This document shows positions 41,717 through 52,079 of a stretch of 64,000 bases of DNA, one piece after another. Location of the stretch: the NCBI GenBank assembly GCA_963709505.1, contig CAVPXC010000001.1:151924-215923 (forward strand), given 5' to 3'. The translations under genes and the position numbers were made by a program. The number at the start of each line of letters is the position of its first letter. Position 1 is the stretch's first letter. The stretch is from CAVPXC01 sp963709505 (lineage in GTDB: Bacteria > Chloroflexota > Anaerolineae > JAAEKA01). The notes under the pieces are model-generated. The model saw only the letters and a list, made by a program, of their open reading frames with translations. It did no database searches and was not told where the DNA came from.

Positions 41717-43777
41717 TTACGCATTCTCTGCTGTCTGCCGGAACTGCGTCTCGTACAGCATCGTATACAAACTGCCGGCGGCCAGCAGCTCGGCGTGCGT
41801 GCCCTGCTCTACCAATTGCCCCTCGTCCAGTACCAGGATCTTGTCTGCAGCCAGGATGGTCGAGAGCCGATGCGCGATGACCACACTGGTGCGGCCGTGG
41901 AAAAGAGGCTCCAGCGCGGCTTGGATCATGGCCTCGTTCTCCGAATCCAGGTGTGAGGTCGCTTCGTCCAGGATCAGGATGCGCGGGTCCTTCAGAATGA
42001 CTCGCGCAATGGCCAGCCGCTGCTTCTCGCCGCCGCTCAGCCGATAGCCGCGCTCACCTACTAGGGTATCGTAGCCTTGCGGCAGCTTCATGACGAAGTC
42101 GTGGATACTAGCCGCCTTGCCGGCGGCGATCATCTCGGCTTCGCTCGCATCAGGTCGGGCATACATCAGATTCTTGCGGATCGTATCGTGAAACAGGTAG
42201 CTCTCCTGCGTCACGATGCCGATCTGCTCGGCCAGCAACTCCTGCGTCACGTCGCGCAGATCGTGGCCATCGACTGAGATGCCTCCCTCTGTCACATCGT
42301 ACAGCCGCGGCAGAAGGTACGTGATTGTGGTCTTGCCTGCGCCGCTGCGGCCGACCAACGCCACCAGCTGCCCTGCCTCGATCTCCGCCGTAAAGTGTCG
42401 CAACGCCCAACGGCGGGTTGCTACGGGCCCAATGGCATCGATCGCCGGCTCCGCGCCATTCTTGCCATTCGAGCCAATGGCTGGCATACCCGCAGGAGCA
42501 GACGACAACGTTTTTGTAGAGCGTACCTGCGGCACGACCGGCAACTCATCAACTCCACCCTCCGCATATGCAGGCGTCGCCACGCGTCGGCTCTCTCCAC
42601 TCTCCTCTCTCCACTCGCCTATCCTCGGAACCGGCGAGCCAGGGTCTGCACGCTCCCCCTCTCCCGCGCCCAGGTACGAAAACGACACGTCGTCGAATCG
42701 AATATGGCCGGCCACGCGATCGAGTACGCGCGCATTCGGCGGGTCCTGGATCTCGATCGGCAAATCCAGATACTCGAACACCCGCTCGAAGCTCACCAGC
42801 GATTGGGCGAACTCGACCTGAACGTTGGATAGCGACTGCACCGGGCCGTATAGCCGGGTCAGGTAGGCGGCGAAGGCCACGATCGTGCCGATGGTGAGGG
42901 TATCGGCCAACACCATCCGGCCACCCACCCAGTAGATCAACGCAGTGCCAAGAGCTGCGGCCAAGCTCAACCCCATAAAGAACCAGCGCCCGACCAGGGC
43001 GCGACGCACGCCGATATCGCGCACCTTGGCGTTGAAATCCTCGAAACGCGCCATCTCCTGCCGTTGGCGGCCAAAAGTCTTGACCAACAGCACCCCGTTG
43101 ATGCCCAGCGTCTCCGTGATGATGTTGTTCTGTTCGCCGTTGTACTCAAGCGCCTCGCGGCGGATACTTCGCAAGACCCCGGCCACACGCTTGGCCGGCA
43201 GAATGAAGAGCGGTACGACGGCCACCGACAACAAGGACAACAACGGGCTGATCGAGATCATGATTGCCAGGGTCGAAATCAGCGTCACGATGTTGACGAC
43301 GATATTCGGGATGGTCCCGGTGATCGCATTCTGCGCGCCGATCACATCGTTGTTGAAGCGAGAGATGATCTCCCCCGACTTCGTGTTAGTGAAAAAGCGC
43401 AAGGACATGCGCTGCAGGTGCCCGTACATCTGCTGGCGCAGGTCGTAGATGATGCCCTCGCCGGCTTTGGCGCCGTAGTAGCGTTGCAGCACGTCGATCA
43501 GGCCCGTGATCACCGGGATCGCAATCAATCCCAAGGCAAGCCAATTGAGCTGCTGGTAGTTCTTGGTGGGCAACGTGACGTCGATGAGCTGCCTCAAAAT
43601 CAGCGGCGGCACCAGCTCCAGCAACGAGGCGACAATGATGCTGACTAGCACGATCAGCACCATCCACCAATACGGCCGCGCATACTCCATGACGCGGCGT
43701 AACAGCATCCGATCCACCTTGGGCTTCGCCTTGGACGGGTCGGCGCTGATGTAGCTCCACCAACCACCACCATGCAT
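41717..43777 (-). CDS. ABC exporter, fused permease-ATPase (MsbA/multidrug type)
   Basis: 686 residues from ATG at 43777 (AAAGGAGGACAACGCACC). Six helices start near residue 35 (WMVLIVLVSIIVASLLELV). The ATPase has Walker A GRSGAGKTTITYLLPRLY, signature LSGGEKQRLAIARVILKDP, Walker B ILILDEATSHLDSE and an H-loop IAHRLST. Between FSYLGAG and RHFTAEI lies an insert of about 90 residues, low complexity (ESGESRRVATPAY, GGVDELPVVPQV), not normal for MsbA-like exporters. It pumps lipids or drugs out of the cell; substrate unknown. It follows a small coiled-coil gene by 16 bases. Confidence 0.95.
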   Translation of the reverse strand: MHGGGWWSYISADPSKAKPKVDRMLLRRVMEYARPYWWMVLIVLVSIIVASLLELVPPLILRQLIDVTLPTKNYQQLNWLALGLIAIPVITGLIDVLQRYYGAKAGEGIIYDLRQQMYGHLQRMSLRFFTNTKSGEIISRFNNDVIGAQNAITGTIPNIVVNIVTLISTLAIMISISPLLSLLSVAVVPLFILPAKRVAGVLRSIRREALEYNGEQNNIITETLGINGVLLVKTFGRQRQEMARFEDFNAKVRDIGVRRALVGRWFFMGLSLAAALGTALIYWVGGRMVLADTLTIGTIVAFAAYLTRLYGPVQSLSNVQVEFAQSLVSFERVFEYLDLPIEIQDPPNARVLDRVAGHIRFDDVSFSYLGAGEGERADPGSPVPRIGEWREESGESRRVATPAYAEGGVDELPVVPQVRSTKTLSSAPAGMPAIGSNGKNGAEPAIDAIGPVATRRWALRHFTAEIEAGQLVALVGRSGAGKTTITYLLPRLYDVTEGGISVDGHDLRDVTQELLAEQIGIVTQESYLFHDTIRKNLMYARPDASEAEMIAAGKAASIHDFVMKLPQGYDTLVGERGYRLSGGEKQRLAIARVILKDPRILILDEATSHLDSENEAMIQAALEPLFHGRTSVVIAHRLSTILAADKILVLDEGQLVEQGTHAELLAAGSLYTMLYETQFRQTAENA

Positions 43778-43793
43778 GGTGCGTTGTCCTCCT

Positions 43794-43991
43794 TTACTGT
43801 CTCGCTTGATCGATCTCGATACGTAGCCTGTATTCTTCGGCCATGAGTCTTTCAAGTCGTTCCTCGAGCAACCGAACGCGCCGCCGGCTGCGGCGATCTG
43901 CGCGCATCCGCAGTGGCTCCAGCTCGCGCCGGGCCTGCTGGATTTGAGCGATCACGTAGTGTTTGCGGTCAATCAGTTGACTACGGTCCAT
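43794..43991 (-). CDS. Small coiled-coil protein
   Basis: 65 residues (MDRSQLIDRKHYVIAQIQQA), with a heptad pattern and many Arg and Glu. It ends 16 bases before the ABC exporter start and probably shares its transcript. No family recognised. Confidence 0.6.
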   Translation of the reverse strand: MDRSQLIDRKHYVIAQIQQARRELEPLRMRADRRSRRRVRLLEERLERLMAEEYRLRIEIDQARQ

Positions 43992-44191
43992 GGCTTAGGC
44001 TAAGTGAGCTGCAACGGCGCCTACAAAATCTTGATCAAGTAAAAACTGCGTAGAGGCAGGTGTAACTCACTTTCGTTAGCTTTCTATTCTAGCAAAAGTC
44101 CCGTCTTGGAACAAGTGCGCTGGCTCTCGAAACCAAAGAAGAGCACGGCGGCGCTACAGGCACTTGCAGGACCCAAGCCACCAATGCTATA

Positions 44192-44262
44192 CTACTCACC
44201 ACTTACTACTCACCACTCACCACTCACCACTCACCACCCTCCACCTCCCACCCTCCACCTCC
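44192..44262. repeat. ACTCACC/CCACCTC tandem repeats just before the ECF ATPase start
   Basis: ACTCACC heptamers (about seven copies, 44192-44245) run into CCTCCACCTCCCA units up to 44262, directly in front of the ATG at 44265. They take the place of a normal ribosome binding site; none is visible there. Confidence 0.8.
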
Positions 44263-44264
44263 CC

Positions 44265-45903
44265 ATGATCTCCTTCGACCACGTCACCTACAATTATCCC
44301 TCCGACAGCGGCGAGCCGTCCATCGCGGCTCTGCACGATCTGTCGCTGGAGATCGACGAAGGCGAGCTCGTGCTGTTGGTCGGGCCATCCGGCGCTGGCA
44401 AATCTACCTTTCTACGCTGCCTCAACGGCTTGGTGCCGCATTTCTACGGTGGCACGCTTAGCGGCCGGGTGCGCGTCGCGGGCCAGGACCCTGTGGCGGT
44501 CAGCCCGCAGGGCATGGCTTCGTTCGTGGGCATGGTTTTCCAAGACCCCGAAACCCAGTTCGTCGCCGATCGGGTCGAGGACGAGTTGGCCTTCGGCATG
44601 GAAAACCAAGCGCTGCCGCGGGCGCTGATGCGCAAACGTGTCGAAGAAGTTCTGGACCAACTCACGATCGCCCACCTGCGCGACCGTCCTATCGCCACGC
44701 TTTCCGGCGGCGAGAAGCAGCGGGTGGCAATTGCCTCGGTGTTGACCACCCACCCCGAGGTGCTGGTGCTCGACGAACCCACCTCGCAACTCGATCCCCA
44801 ATCGGCCGAGGAGGTGCTGGTGGCCATCCGCCGGCTCAACGAAGACTTGGGCCTGACGGTAATCCTCGCCGAACACCGGCTGGAGCGCGTCGTGCAATTC
44901 GTGGACCGGGTTCTCTACCTGCCCGCCGGCGTCACCCCGCTGCTGCTAGATGAGCCACGCGCAGTCATGGTTGCTATGGACCTGACGCCACCTCTGGTCA
45001 GCCTGGGTAAAGCCATGGGCTGGCGGCCTTTACCGCTGACGATCAAGCAAGCCCGGCGTTTCGTGCCGCGCGATCGCCGCTCCGTAGCGCGCAGCGCCCA
45101 GGCCGAAACGTCGACCCTGGCGCATCCCGCAGAGACCAGCACGCCTCTGGCCCAACCCCTGGTCACTGTCGAAGGCGTCTCGTATCGCTACGATTCCGGC
45201 CTGGAAGCCCTGAGCAACGTCAGCTTCGCTCTCCGCCCGGGCGAAGTTGTTGCGCTCATGGGCCGCAACGGCTCCGGTAAGTCCACCCTGCTCAAGCTGA
45301 TCGCCGGCCTGCAAAAGCCGGCCCATGGACGAGTTCGGATTGGGGGTTTGGACACCGCCACGGCATCGATTGAAGCTATCGTCCGGATCGTCGGCTATGT
45401 CCCGCAGAACCCGGGTGCGCTGCTGTTCAAGGACACCGTGCTCGAAGAACTGGCCTTCACCCGTCAGGGACACAAGTTACCACTTGATCCAAGCGCTGAT
45501 CGCGCACTCCTGGCCCGCTTGGGATTGGCCGAACAGGCCGAGCGCTATCCGCGCGATCTGAGCACCGGCCAGCGCCAACGGGTAGCGCTCGCCGCGATCC
45601 TGGTGGCTGAGCCGCAAGTGCTGCTGCTGGACGAGCCGAACTCGCGGCCTGGATTACGAGCAGAAAGAGGCGTTGACCGGCATTCTGCAGCACCTGCAAG
45701 CCCAAGGCCGCACGGTGCTCCTGGCCACCCACGACGTCGAGCTGGTCGCTCGGTGTGCCGATCGTGTCGTGCTGCTGGGCGACGGCGAAGTCATCGTCGA
45801 CGGGCCGACGCGACAGGTGATGACCGGGTCGCTCGTCTTTGCCAGCCAGGTCAACAAGCTATACCGGGACCCACGGTATTTGGTAGTGGAAGATGTGGAG
45901 TGA
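44265..45903 (+). CDS. Energy-coupling factor ABC ATPase, two fused domains (EcfA-EcfA'), frameshifted
   Basis: First domain: Walker A GPSGAGKSTFLRCLNGLVPH, signature LSGGEKQRVAIASVL, Walker B VLVLDEPTSQLDP. Second domain: Walker A GRNGSGKSTLLKLIAGL, signature LSTGQRQRVALAAIL, then LLLDEP. After DEP the frame changes: the true rest (TRGLDYEQ, then LTGILQHLQAQ, LATHDVELVARCADRV) is in the next frame and ends at 45903. One extra A at 45639-45640 (CGAACTCG) causes this. The LNGLVPHF and LAEHRLERV motifs are typical of cobalt/vitamin-type ECF ATPases. No EcfT or S component is next to it. A linker of about 60 residues joins the domains. Confidence 0.9.
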
Positions 45904-46045
45904 TGAACGGTGAGTGATGAGTGATGAGTGGAGAAATGTAGCGCAAATTGCCAATTTGCGTTCCGACTGACCCGGCTATTGCCGTCTATCGTTGCCGCAA
46001 GGCCCAGCGCATCAGCAGCTGACTGCGATTTCTAAGGAGTTCGCT

Positions 46046-46885
46046 ATGACCAAAGAGAAAACCTATTTCCGCCCCAACGATCTGATGACGGCCTTGGCGC
46101 TGCTGCAGCGGCCTGACTTGCGCGCCGTACCGCTCGCCGGCGGAAGCTGGCTGGCGCCGCATCTGCGCACCGACGTGGACCTGCCCGGCTCGCTGGCGGC
46201 CGAGGTCAACGCCGTGGTGGACCTGGCGGACCTGGGCCTGAACGCCGTGCTGCTGGAAGGGTCTCCGGGCAGCGGCTGGCTGCATCTGGGAGCAACGACT
46301 CTGTTGGCTGATCTGGTCGACGGCGAGGCCTGCCAGGCCATCGCCGGTGGTCTCCTGGCCGAGGCGGCCCGGCGGGAAGGGCCGGTCAATCTGCGCAACA
46401 CCGCCACGGTCGCCGGAACGGTGCTAGCGGGAGAATCGGCATCCGAGCTGCTATTGGCCTTGCTGGCATTGGGCGCAGACGCGGTCGTGGTCTCCGGCGA
46501 CGACGATGAGCGCGCTGTGCCACTGGCCGATTTGCTGGCCGATCGGCCGGCCCTGCTCGGACGGGGGCTGATCACCGAGCTGCGCCTGCCGTGGCCCAAC
46601 GTCGGCGTTCGCGGCGGCCTGGCGCGCGTGGCGCGCACCCCGGCCGACCACCCGATCGTGGCCGCTGCAGCCGTGGTTGACGGCAGCCGCCTGTGCGTCG
46701 CCCTCGGCGGCGTGACACCGCTGCCGATTGTCGTAAAGCTGGACACCGGCGACGATCTGGCGCAGACGATCGCTTCGGCTATGTCAGGGCTGGACCTGGT
46801 CTCAGATTTCCGAGGCAGCGCCGAATACCGGCAGGCGATGGCGCCAATCCTGGCGCGTCGCGCCGTCGAGCAAGCCCACAACTAG
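46046..46885 (+). CDS. FAD-binding subunit of a molybdenum hydroxylase (CoxM/XdhB-like)
   Basis: 279 residues from ATG at 46046 (AAGGAGTTCGC). AVPLAGGSWLAPHLRTDVDL corresponds to the FAD pyrophosphate loop (A-G-G-x2-L) of PF00941, and VNLRNTATVAGTVLAGESASE is the second FAD-binding stretch. Such subunits pass electrons from Mo and Fe-S subunits of xanthine/CO dehydrogenase types. Neither partner subunit is nearby; the gene is followed by the BREX remnant. So it may be an isolated, possibly non-functional subunit, or the operon was cut when that region was rearranged. Confidence 0.8.
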   Translation: MTKEKTYFRPNDLMTALALLQRPDLRAVPLAGGSWLAPHLRTDVDLPGSLAAEVNAVVDLADLGLNAVLLEGSPGSGWLHLGATTLLADLVDGEACQAIAGGLLAEAARREGPVNLRNTATVAGTVLAGESASELLLALLALGADAVVVSGDDDERAVPLADLLADRPALLGRGLITELRLPWPNVGVRGGLARVARTPADHPIVAAAAVVDGSRLCVALGGVTPLPIVVKLDTGDDLAQTIASAMSGLDLVSDFRGSAEYRQAMAPILARRAVEQAHN

Positions 46886-46899
46886 CGGGTCCGGCCATC

Positions 46900-46992
46900 T
46901 CTGAGGGTGCCTGGTCCGTGGCCGCAACCCTCTACCTGCACGCGTTCGAACACGGCTCGCAGGTCTACCCATACTTCGCCGACAGCGCATGA
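46900..46992 (+). pseudogene. C-terminal fragment of an unidentified protein upstream of brxA
   Basis: In frame SEGAWSVAATLYLHAFEHGS to YPYFADSA, ending in TGA that overlaps the brxA-like ATG (ATGA at 46989-46992). It reads like the end of a real coding sequence translationally coupled to the next gene, but its 5' part is missing. I cannot assign a family. Confidence 0.4.
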
Positions 46993-47486
46993 CATCACCA
47001 GTCTACACGTCGCCTCTCAATGCTGGCCTTGGGATGATCGAGGAAACACGCCTGCTCCTGGAGCTGTGGCAGCCAGGCATGACGACTCCTGATCTTCAAC
47101 AGGCTGCGCTTGCTTCCGGCCAATTTCCAAAAATCACCGCCCGCCGGTTGCGCAATCTGGTGGTCGAGGGTTTTGCACCCTGCTATCTCGTCGACCGCGG
47201 CGCTCCGGCCATGATCCTGAAGCAGGTCCAGGGCTTTCTCACGAGACGGGAATTCGAGCAGCTTCTGTTCATCCTGCATTTCGCCGGCATGGGCGACAAC
47301 GCGGTGCTGGTGCATCCCGACTGGACCCTTTTCGGCCTGGAGCGCATGGACGTGCTGGAGGAGATGAAGCGCCTGGCGCTCAAGGGACTGCTGATTGTCC
47401 AGTCGGCCGGCCGCGTGACGAAGATCAGTTGGCAAATCGGTAGTATGGAGGGTTTGATCGATGTCCTCGCTCATGACGAACTTTGA
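46989..47486 (+). CDS. brxA: BrxA-like protein (DUF1819), BREX phage-defence component
   Basis: 165 residues (MTSPVYTSPLNAGLGMIEE). The pattern matches the small BREX protein BrxA: an N-terminal segment SPLNAGLGMIEETRLLLEL, then KITARRLRNLVVEGFAPCYL, and a middle FLTRREFEQLLFILHFAGMGD helix. Typical BrxA is about 200 residues. It is the first gene of a BREX type I operon, and here it overlaps a BrxB-like start by 26 bases, which is natural spacing. The other genes are reduced to fragments, so phage defence is unlikely. Assignment rests on pattern and on the neighbouring fragments. Confidence 0.6.
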   Translation: MTSPVYTSPLNAGLGMIEETRLLLELWQPGMTTPDLQQAALASGQFPKITARRLRNLVVEGFAPCYLVDRGAPAMILKQVQGFLTRREFEQLLFILHFAGMGDNAVLVHPDWTLFGLERMDVLEEMKRLALKGLLIVQSAGRVTKISWQIGSMEGLIDVLAHDEL

Positions 47487-47997
47487 TGAGGTCATGGCCC
47501 GCATCCGCTACGGCCGCGACCTGGGGCCGGCCAGCTTCGAGCCGATCTACTACCTGGTGTTTCCGCCCAAGCAGATCTTGGAGGACCAGGTGGAGGAGAT
47601 GTTGGCGATCGTCCGCCGCCATTCAGGCAAGCAGCACGTACTGTTCGTGGTCAACGAGGTGGGCCAGTATGTCAGCGAGCGCAAACATCTGATCCTCAAT
47701 CTGCAAGGGCTGGCCGAGAACCTCAAGAACGTGGGCGATGGCAAGGCATGGATCATGGCCACGGCCCAGCAAACGCTGACCGAGGACGACCCGCGAGCCG
47801 CGCTCAACTCGCCCGAGCTGTACAAACTCAAGGATCGCTTCCCGATCCAGATCGACCTTGAGTCCAGCGACATCAAAGAGATCTGCACCCGCCGCCTGCT
47901 GGGCAAATCCACGGACGGCGAGCAGGCGCTGGGCGACCTATTCGACAAGCACGGCCCGGCGCTGCGCTACAGCACGCGGCTGCAGGATGCCCGCTAA
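47461..47997 (+). pseudogene. Fused remnant of brxB (5' end) and brxC (internal part)
   Basis: The first 45 residues (MSSLMTNFDEVMARIRYGRD, then FEPIYYLVFPPKQILED) fit the start of BrxB (DUF1788). The next 130 residues fit an internal region of the BrxC P-loop ATPase: LFVVNEVGQYVSERKHLILNL is its Walker B area, WIMATAQQTL its sensor and LKDRFPIQIDLESSDIKEI follows. The Walker A half of BrxC is absent, and the Walker B Asp is Asn. BrxC is normally about 1200 residues. So an internal deletion joined brxB to brxC. A TAA at 47995 ends the frame, though the same frame continues YDSDFDRKTF, BrxC-like. Confidence 0.7.
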
Positions 47998-48035
47998 TAC
48001 GACTCCGATTTCGACCGCAAGACCTTCAAACGCCC

Positions 48036-48514
48036 GCCATCGCGTCGGCCTGGTGGGCTTTTGGGATATGGTGGCCTTCGACGAGGTAGCCGGGATCAAG
48101 ATCAAGGATCCTGACACGATCCAGATCATGAAGGATTTTATGGCCAACGGCCGCTTTTCGCGCGGCGTTGAGGTCATCGCCGACGCCAGCATGGCCTTCG
48201 TCGGCAACATCGACTACTCGATCGAGCAGTTGGTGGCCTCGGCCGAGCACGACCTGTTCACGACCCTGCCCAAGGAGTTTGACCTGGCCGTCTTGGACCG
48301 CTTCGCCTGCTATGTGCCCGGCTGGGAGATGTTCAAAACCAGCAGCGTCTACCTGACCAACAACTACGGCTTCATCACCGATTATCTGGCCGAAGCGTTT
48401 CATCACCACTTCAGCATGACGCCGCAACTCGTCAAACATCACCAGGTTGGAACCGAGGTTCACTTGTCCCGTGGCAGTAACCGAACCCACCGCCATGAAA
48501 GGAGCCAGAGATGA
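48036..48514 (+). pseudogene. BrxL remnant (Lon-like ATPase core), BREX
   Basis: From VGLVGFWDMVAFDEVAGIKI through IQIMKDFMANGRFSRGVE to MAFVGNID, LDRFACYVPGWEMFKTSS and NYGFITDYLAEAF, about 130 residues match the ATPase core of BrxL. The N-terminal and C-terminal parts (including the Lon-like protease domain and helicase tail) are missing; after HHHFSMTPQLV the sequence is unrelated and ends at 48514. It is in a different frame from the brxB/brxC remnant. PglX and PglZ genes are absent. Its final TGA overlaps the next ATG. Confidence 0.8.
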
Positions 48515-50038
48515 ACTGGCAGCAAGTTTTGCAGCAGGCGATTGCAGTGACACTGGTTGCGCTCCTGTTGGTTGGGTGCAGAGGCGCCGCACCTTCCTCC
48601 GTATCTAAACTTCCCGCAGCAACACCAGCGTTTGAAACGCCAACGCCGGCGCCAACGTCGGTTCCGCCGACGCTTGTTCCCAAAGCAAGGCCTGGCGCAC
48701 CCGGCCTCGGCGAACTCGCTATATCCCGGCTTTGGGAATGGGGGCTATGACGTCCGGCATTATGGCCTTGATCTGACCGTCAGCGATGTCAGCACAGGCG
48801 CGCTGACCGGCGTCACCACGATCGAGGCGAAGGCGATCCAAGACTTGAGCAGCTTCAACCTGGACTTCGTCGGCCTGACGGTTGAGGACATTGCCGTTAA
48901 CGAGCAGCCAGCTGCGTTTAGCCGAAACGGGCAGGAACTGACGATCACGCCGGCGATGCCAATCCAGGCAGGCGAGACCTTCACGGTCGAGGTCATCTAC
49001 CGCGGCGCACCGGAGCAGATCAAGTCGGTCGCTCTTCCCGTGCTGACCGGATGGGTGACTTTTGACGGGGGAAGCTATGTGGTCAGCGAACCGGACGGCG
49101 CGGCAAACTTCTACCCGGTCAACGATCATCCACTGGACAAAGCCACCTATTCATTCCGCGTCACCGTGCCGAAACCCTTCGAGGTTGCGGCCAACGGCGT
49201 GCTGGTCGAAACCATCGACCACGGCGATACGACCACCTTTGTTTGGCAAGCCCGTGATCCGATGGCGAGTTACCTGACGACGGTGAATATCGGCGAGTTC
49301 AACGTCGAAACCGAGGATGGCCCAAACGGGATTCCGATCCGCAACTACTATGCCACTGGATTGGAGGAAGGCATCCGCGAGCCGTTTGCCCGCCAGGCGG
49401 AAATGCTCGCTCTCTACAGCGAGGTTTTTGGCCCCTATCCATTTGAGGTCTATGGATCCGTGGTGATGGAAGCTGAGATTGGCGGCGCGCTGGAAACTCA
49501 GACCCTCTCGCTCTTCGGAGTTGATACGATCAACCTCAGAGACATACCGCGAACTGAAGAGATTGTCGCCCATGAAGCAGCGCATCAATGGATTGGCGAC
49601 AGCGTCAGCCTGGCCGATTGGAGCGACATATGGCTCAATGAGAGCTTTGCGACCTATGCCGAAGGACTGTGGGTTGAACACACGAACGGGCGCGCAGCAC
49701 TCGACAGGTGGATCAAGGACAGATACCACTATGTCGTCGATTCCCGTGAGGAGCTGTCCCCGCCGGGTAGCCCTCCGGCTGATGACCTGTTCAACGGCGG
49801 GGTGTACGTCTGGGGGGCGCTGGCCTTGCACGCGCTGCGGCTGGAGGTCGGCGACGAGGCATTCTTCGAGATTCTGAGGACCTATTACGACCGCTTCAAA
49901 GGTAGCAATGTGAGAACGTCTGACTTTATCTCTGTGGCGGAAGAGGTCAGCGGACAGGACTTGGCTGCGTTCTTCGATAGCTGGTTGTACAGCGAAGAGC
50001 TTCCTCCTGTCCCGGCCCTGGGGCTGAAGGCTGAGTGA
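48511..50038 (+). CDS. M1 family aminopeptidase-like lipoprotein, frameshifted
   Basis: ATG at 48511 follows GAAAGGAGCC. A signal peptide with lipobox LLVGCRG leads, then a Pro/Thr linker. After about 66 codons the frame breaks: the true continuation YPGFGNGGYDVRHYGLDLTV is in the next frame and runs to 50038. One extra A at 48713-48714 (CGAACTCG) explains it. The catalytic motif is HEAAHQWIGDSVSLADWSDI (HExxH) with the third zinc ligand in LNESFATYAEG. The substrate-binding GxMEN motif is GGALET, so the specificity may differ. It is probably anchored outside the membrane. Confidence 0.9.
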
Positions 50039-50126
50039 CATAGCGTGGCCGCGGCGACCGCCACGCCGACGACGCCCCCGTCGGCGCTGTGGCCGAAAGC
50101 CCGCCGGACGTCGAAACCCTTATCGT

Positions 50127-51949
50127 TCATCCCGGCACGAGCGGCCAAAAAACAGGCAGAATCAACACAAGGAGAACGACCAGAAGCACTGTCAGCGGCA
50201 GGCCGACCTTCAAAAAGTCGTGAAAGCGATAGCCGGCCGGGCCCATGACCAGCACGTTGACCGCGTGCCCCAGCGGCGTCATGAAGGCAAGCGAGCTGGC
50301 TAAGGCCACGCCCATCACCAACAGCGCGGGTCCAGGCCAGTTCCCTGAGCGGCCTCGATCGCGATCGGCGTCATCACGCCCACCACAGCCGCGCCGTTGA
50401 TCACCTGGGTCAGCAGCGCGGTCAAGAGCACCAACCCAGCCAACAATGCCTCCGGCCCGTACGGGTTCAACCAGGTCACCAGCCGGTCGGCCAGCAACGC
50501 CGCCGCGCCGCTCTGAGTCATCGCCAGGCCGAGGGGGAGCAAGCCAGCCACCAAGAAGATGCTGCGCCATTCGATCGTGCCATACACCTGGTCCATCGTG
50601 AACAGTCCGGCCAGCACGATCAGCAGCGCACCGGCAAGCATGATCTCCCCCACCAGCGCCGGGTTGAACGTTGCCAGCACCAGGGTCACCGTCATAATGG
50701 CCACCGCCAGCGGACCTTTGGCCGGCGCTGCGACGGCTGTCTTCTCTACTTGCTCGTCGACCAATAGAATCAAGTCGGGTTCGGTGCGCAGCAGCTTGAG
50801 ACTATTGCGCGGCCCTTGGAGCAGCAACGCATCGCCGAACTGCAAGGGAAGATCACCCAGGTTTGTGCGGATCGGTTGCCCCTGGCGCCAGACCCCGAGC
50901 ACGGCCATGCCGTATTTTTCACGAAAACGGGCCGCACGCAGGGTCTGGCCCAACAGCCCCGACCGCGGCGCTAGCACCGCCTCGACGATCAGGGTTAAAG
51001 CCGTCTGCAGGTCGCCCTCTCGCCACTCTCTCGATGGCAAGATCTCCAGATAGGGCTCTGTATCGCGCCGGCGGAACTCGTCAAGATTGCCCTCCAGCAC
51101 CACCACATCCCCTTCGGCTACGGTAGTTTCCGGAGAAGTGACAGGAATCATCTGGCTCTGTCGTTCAACGGCGACGACGGTGACGCCATAGGTCTCGCGC
51201 AAGGTGCTGCCAGCTAGAGGTTTGCCGATTAAGGAGGAGCCGGCTGGGATCCGCGCTCGAAACAAACGCTCGCCGAGACGATAGACGCCGACAAGGTCGG
51301 TCTGGCCGATCGCACCGCGGCCTTTGCCGTCCATGCCATCCCGCGCCGGCAGCAGGCGGATCCCCCAAAGCGCCAGGAAGGCGATCCCGGCGACAGCCAT
51401 CGGCCCGCCCACGGGCAGAAAGTCCAACACGCCAAAGCCGGGTAGATTCTGCGTGCGCAGAATGCCACTGGCAATGATGTTCGTTGTGGTGAATAGGGTC
51501 GCCATGCCTCCGAGCAAGGTAGCGAAGGCCAGCGGCATGAGGAGATGCGACAAGCGGACGTGTGTGCGACCGGCGATGCCGGAGACCGCCGGCAAGAGGA
51601 TAGCTGCGGCCGCGATGTTGTTCATAAAAAGTGACAGCAACGCGCCGATCACCACTACGGCGACGAGCAAACGGCGCTCGCTGGTTCCTGCCAAGCGTTG
51701 AAGCAGGGCGCCGGCATGTGCGGTCATGCCGGTGATTTGCAAGCCCCCCACCAAGACAAAAATGGCGGCCATGGTAACCACGGCCGAGCTACTGAACCCC
51801 GAAAACGCCTCCCGTGGGGTAAGCACCCCGCTGACACCCAGCGCCACAACCACCAACAGCGCGACGAGATCGGCACGCACGCGATCACTCAGCAGCAGGC
51901 CGGCGGCTACGAAAAGGATAAGCAGCGTAAGGAAAAGTTGACTGGGCAC
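50127..51949 (-). CDS. SLC13/ArsB-type permease with two RCK-C (TrkA-C) domains, frameshifted
   Basis: The 5' part (from 51949, MPSQLFLTLLILFVAAGLLL) has helices and the SLC13 motif LFMNNIAAAAILLP near residue 100. Two TrkA-C domains lie in the middle loop (GSSLIGKPLAGSTLRETYG and SGLLGQTLRAARFREKYGM). Helices resume with GPLAVAIMTVTLVLATFNPA. At GTGLDPRC the frame changes; the natural end (ALLVMGVALASSLAFMTPLG to FWPLVPG) is in another frame and stops at 50127. One G on the minus strand is missing near 50325-50327. The joined protein of about 607 residues is a sulfate, dicarboxylate or anion transporter. Confidence 0.9.
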
Positions 51950-52079
51950 CTGGGGATAGCACCGAGTTTAGGAAACTGCTTTACATGTCGTCAACTGCCG
52001 ACCAGTTACCGGGCAGTTTTGGTGGAACGTCTCGTGAGGGTGGGTCGACTGACGCTCGCCAGATGCTCCAAGAAATCTG

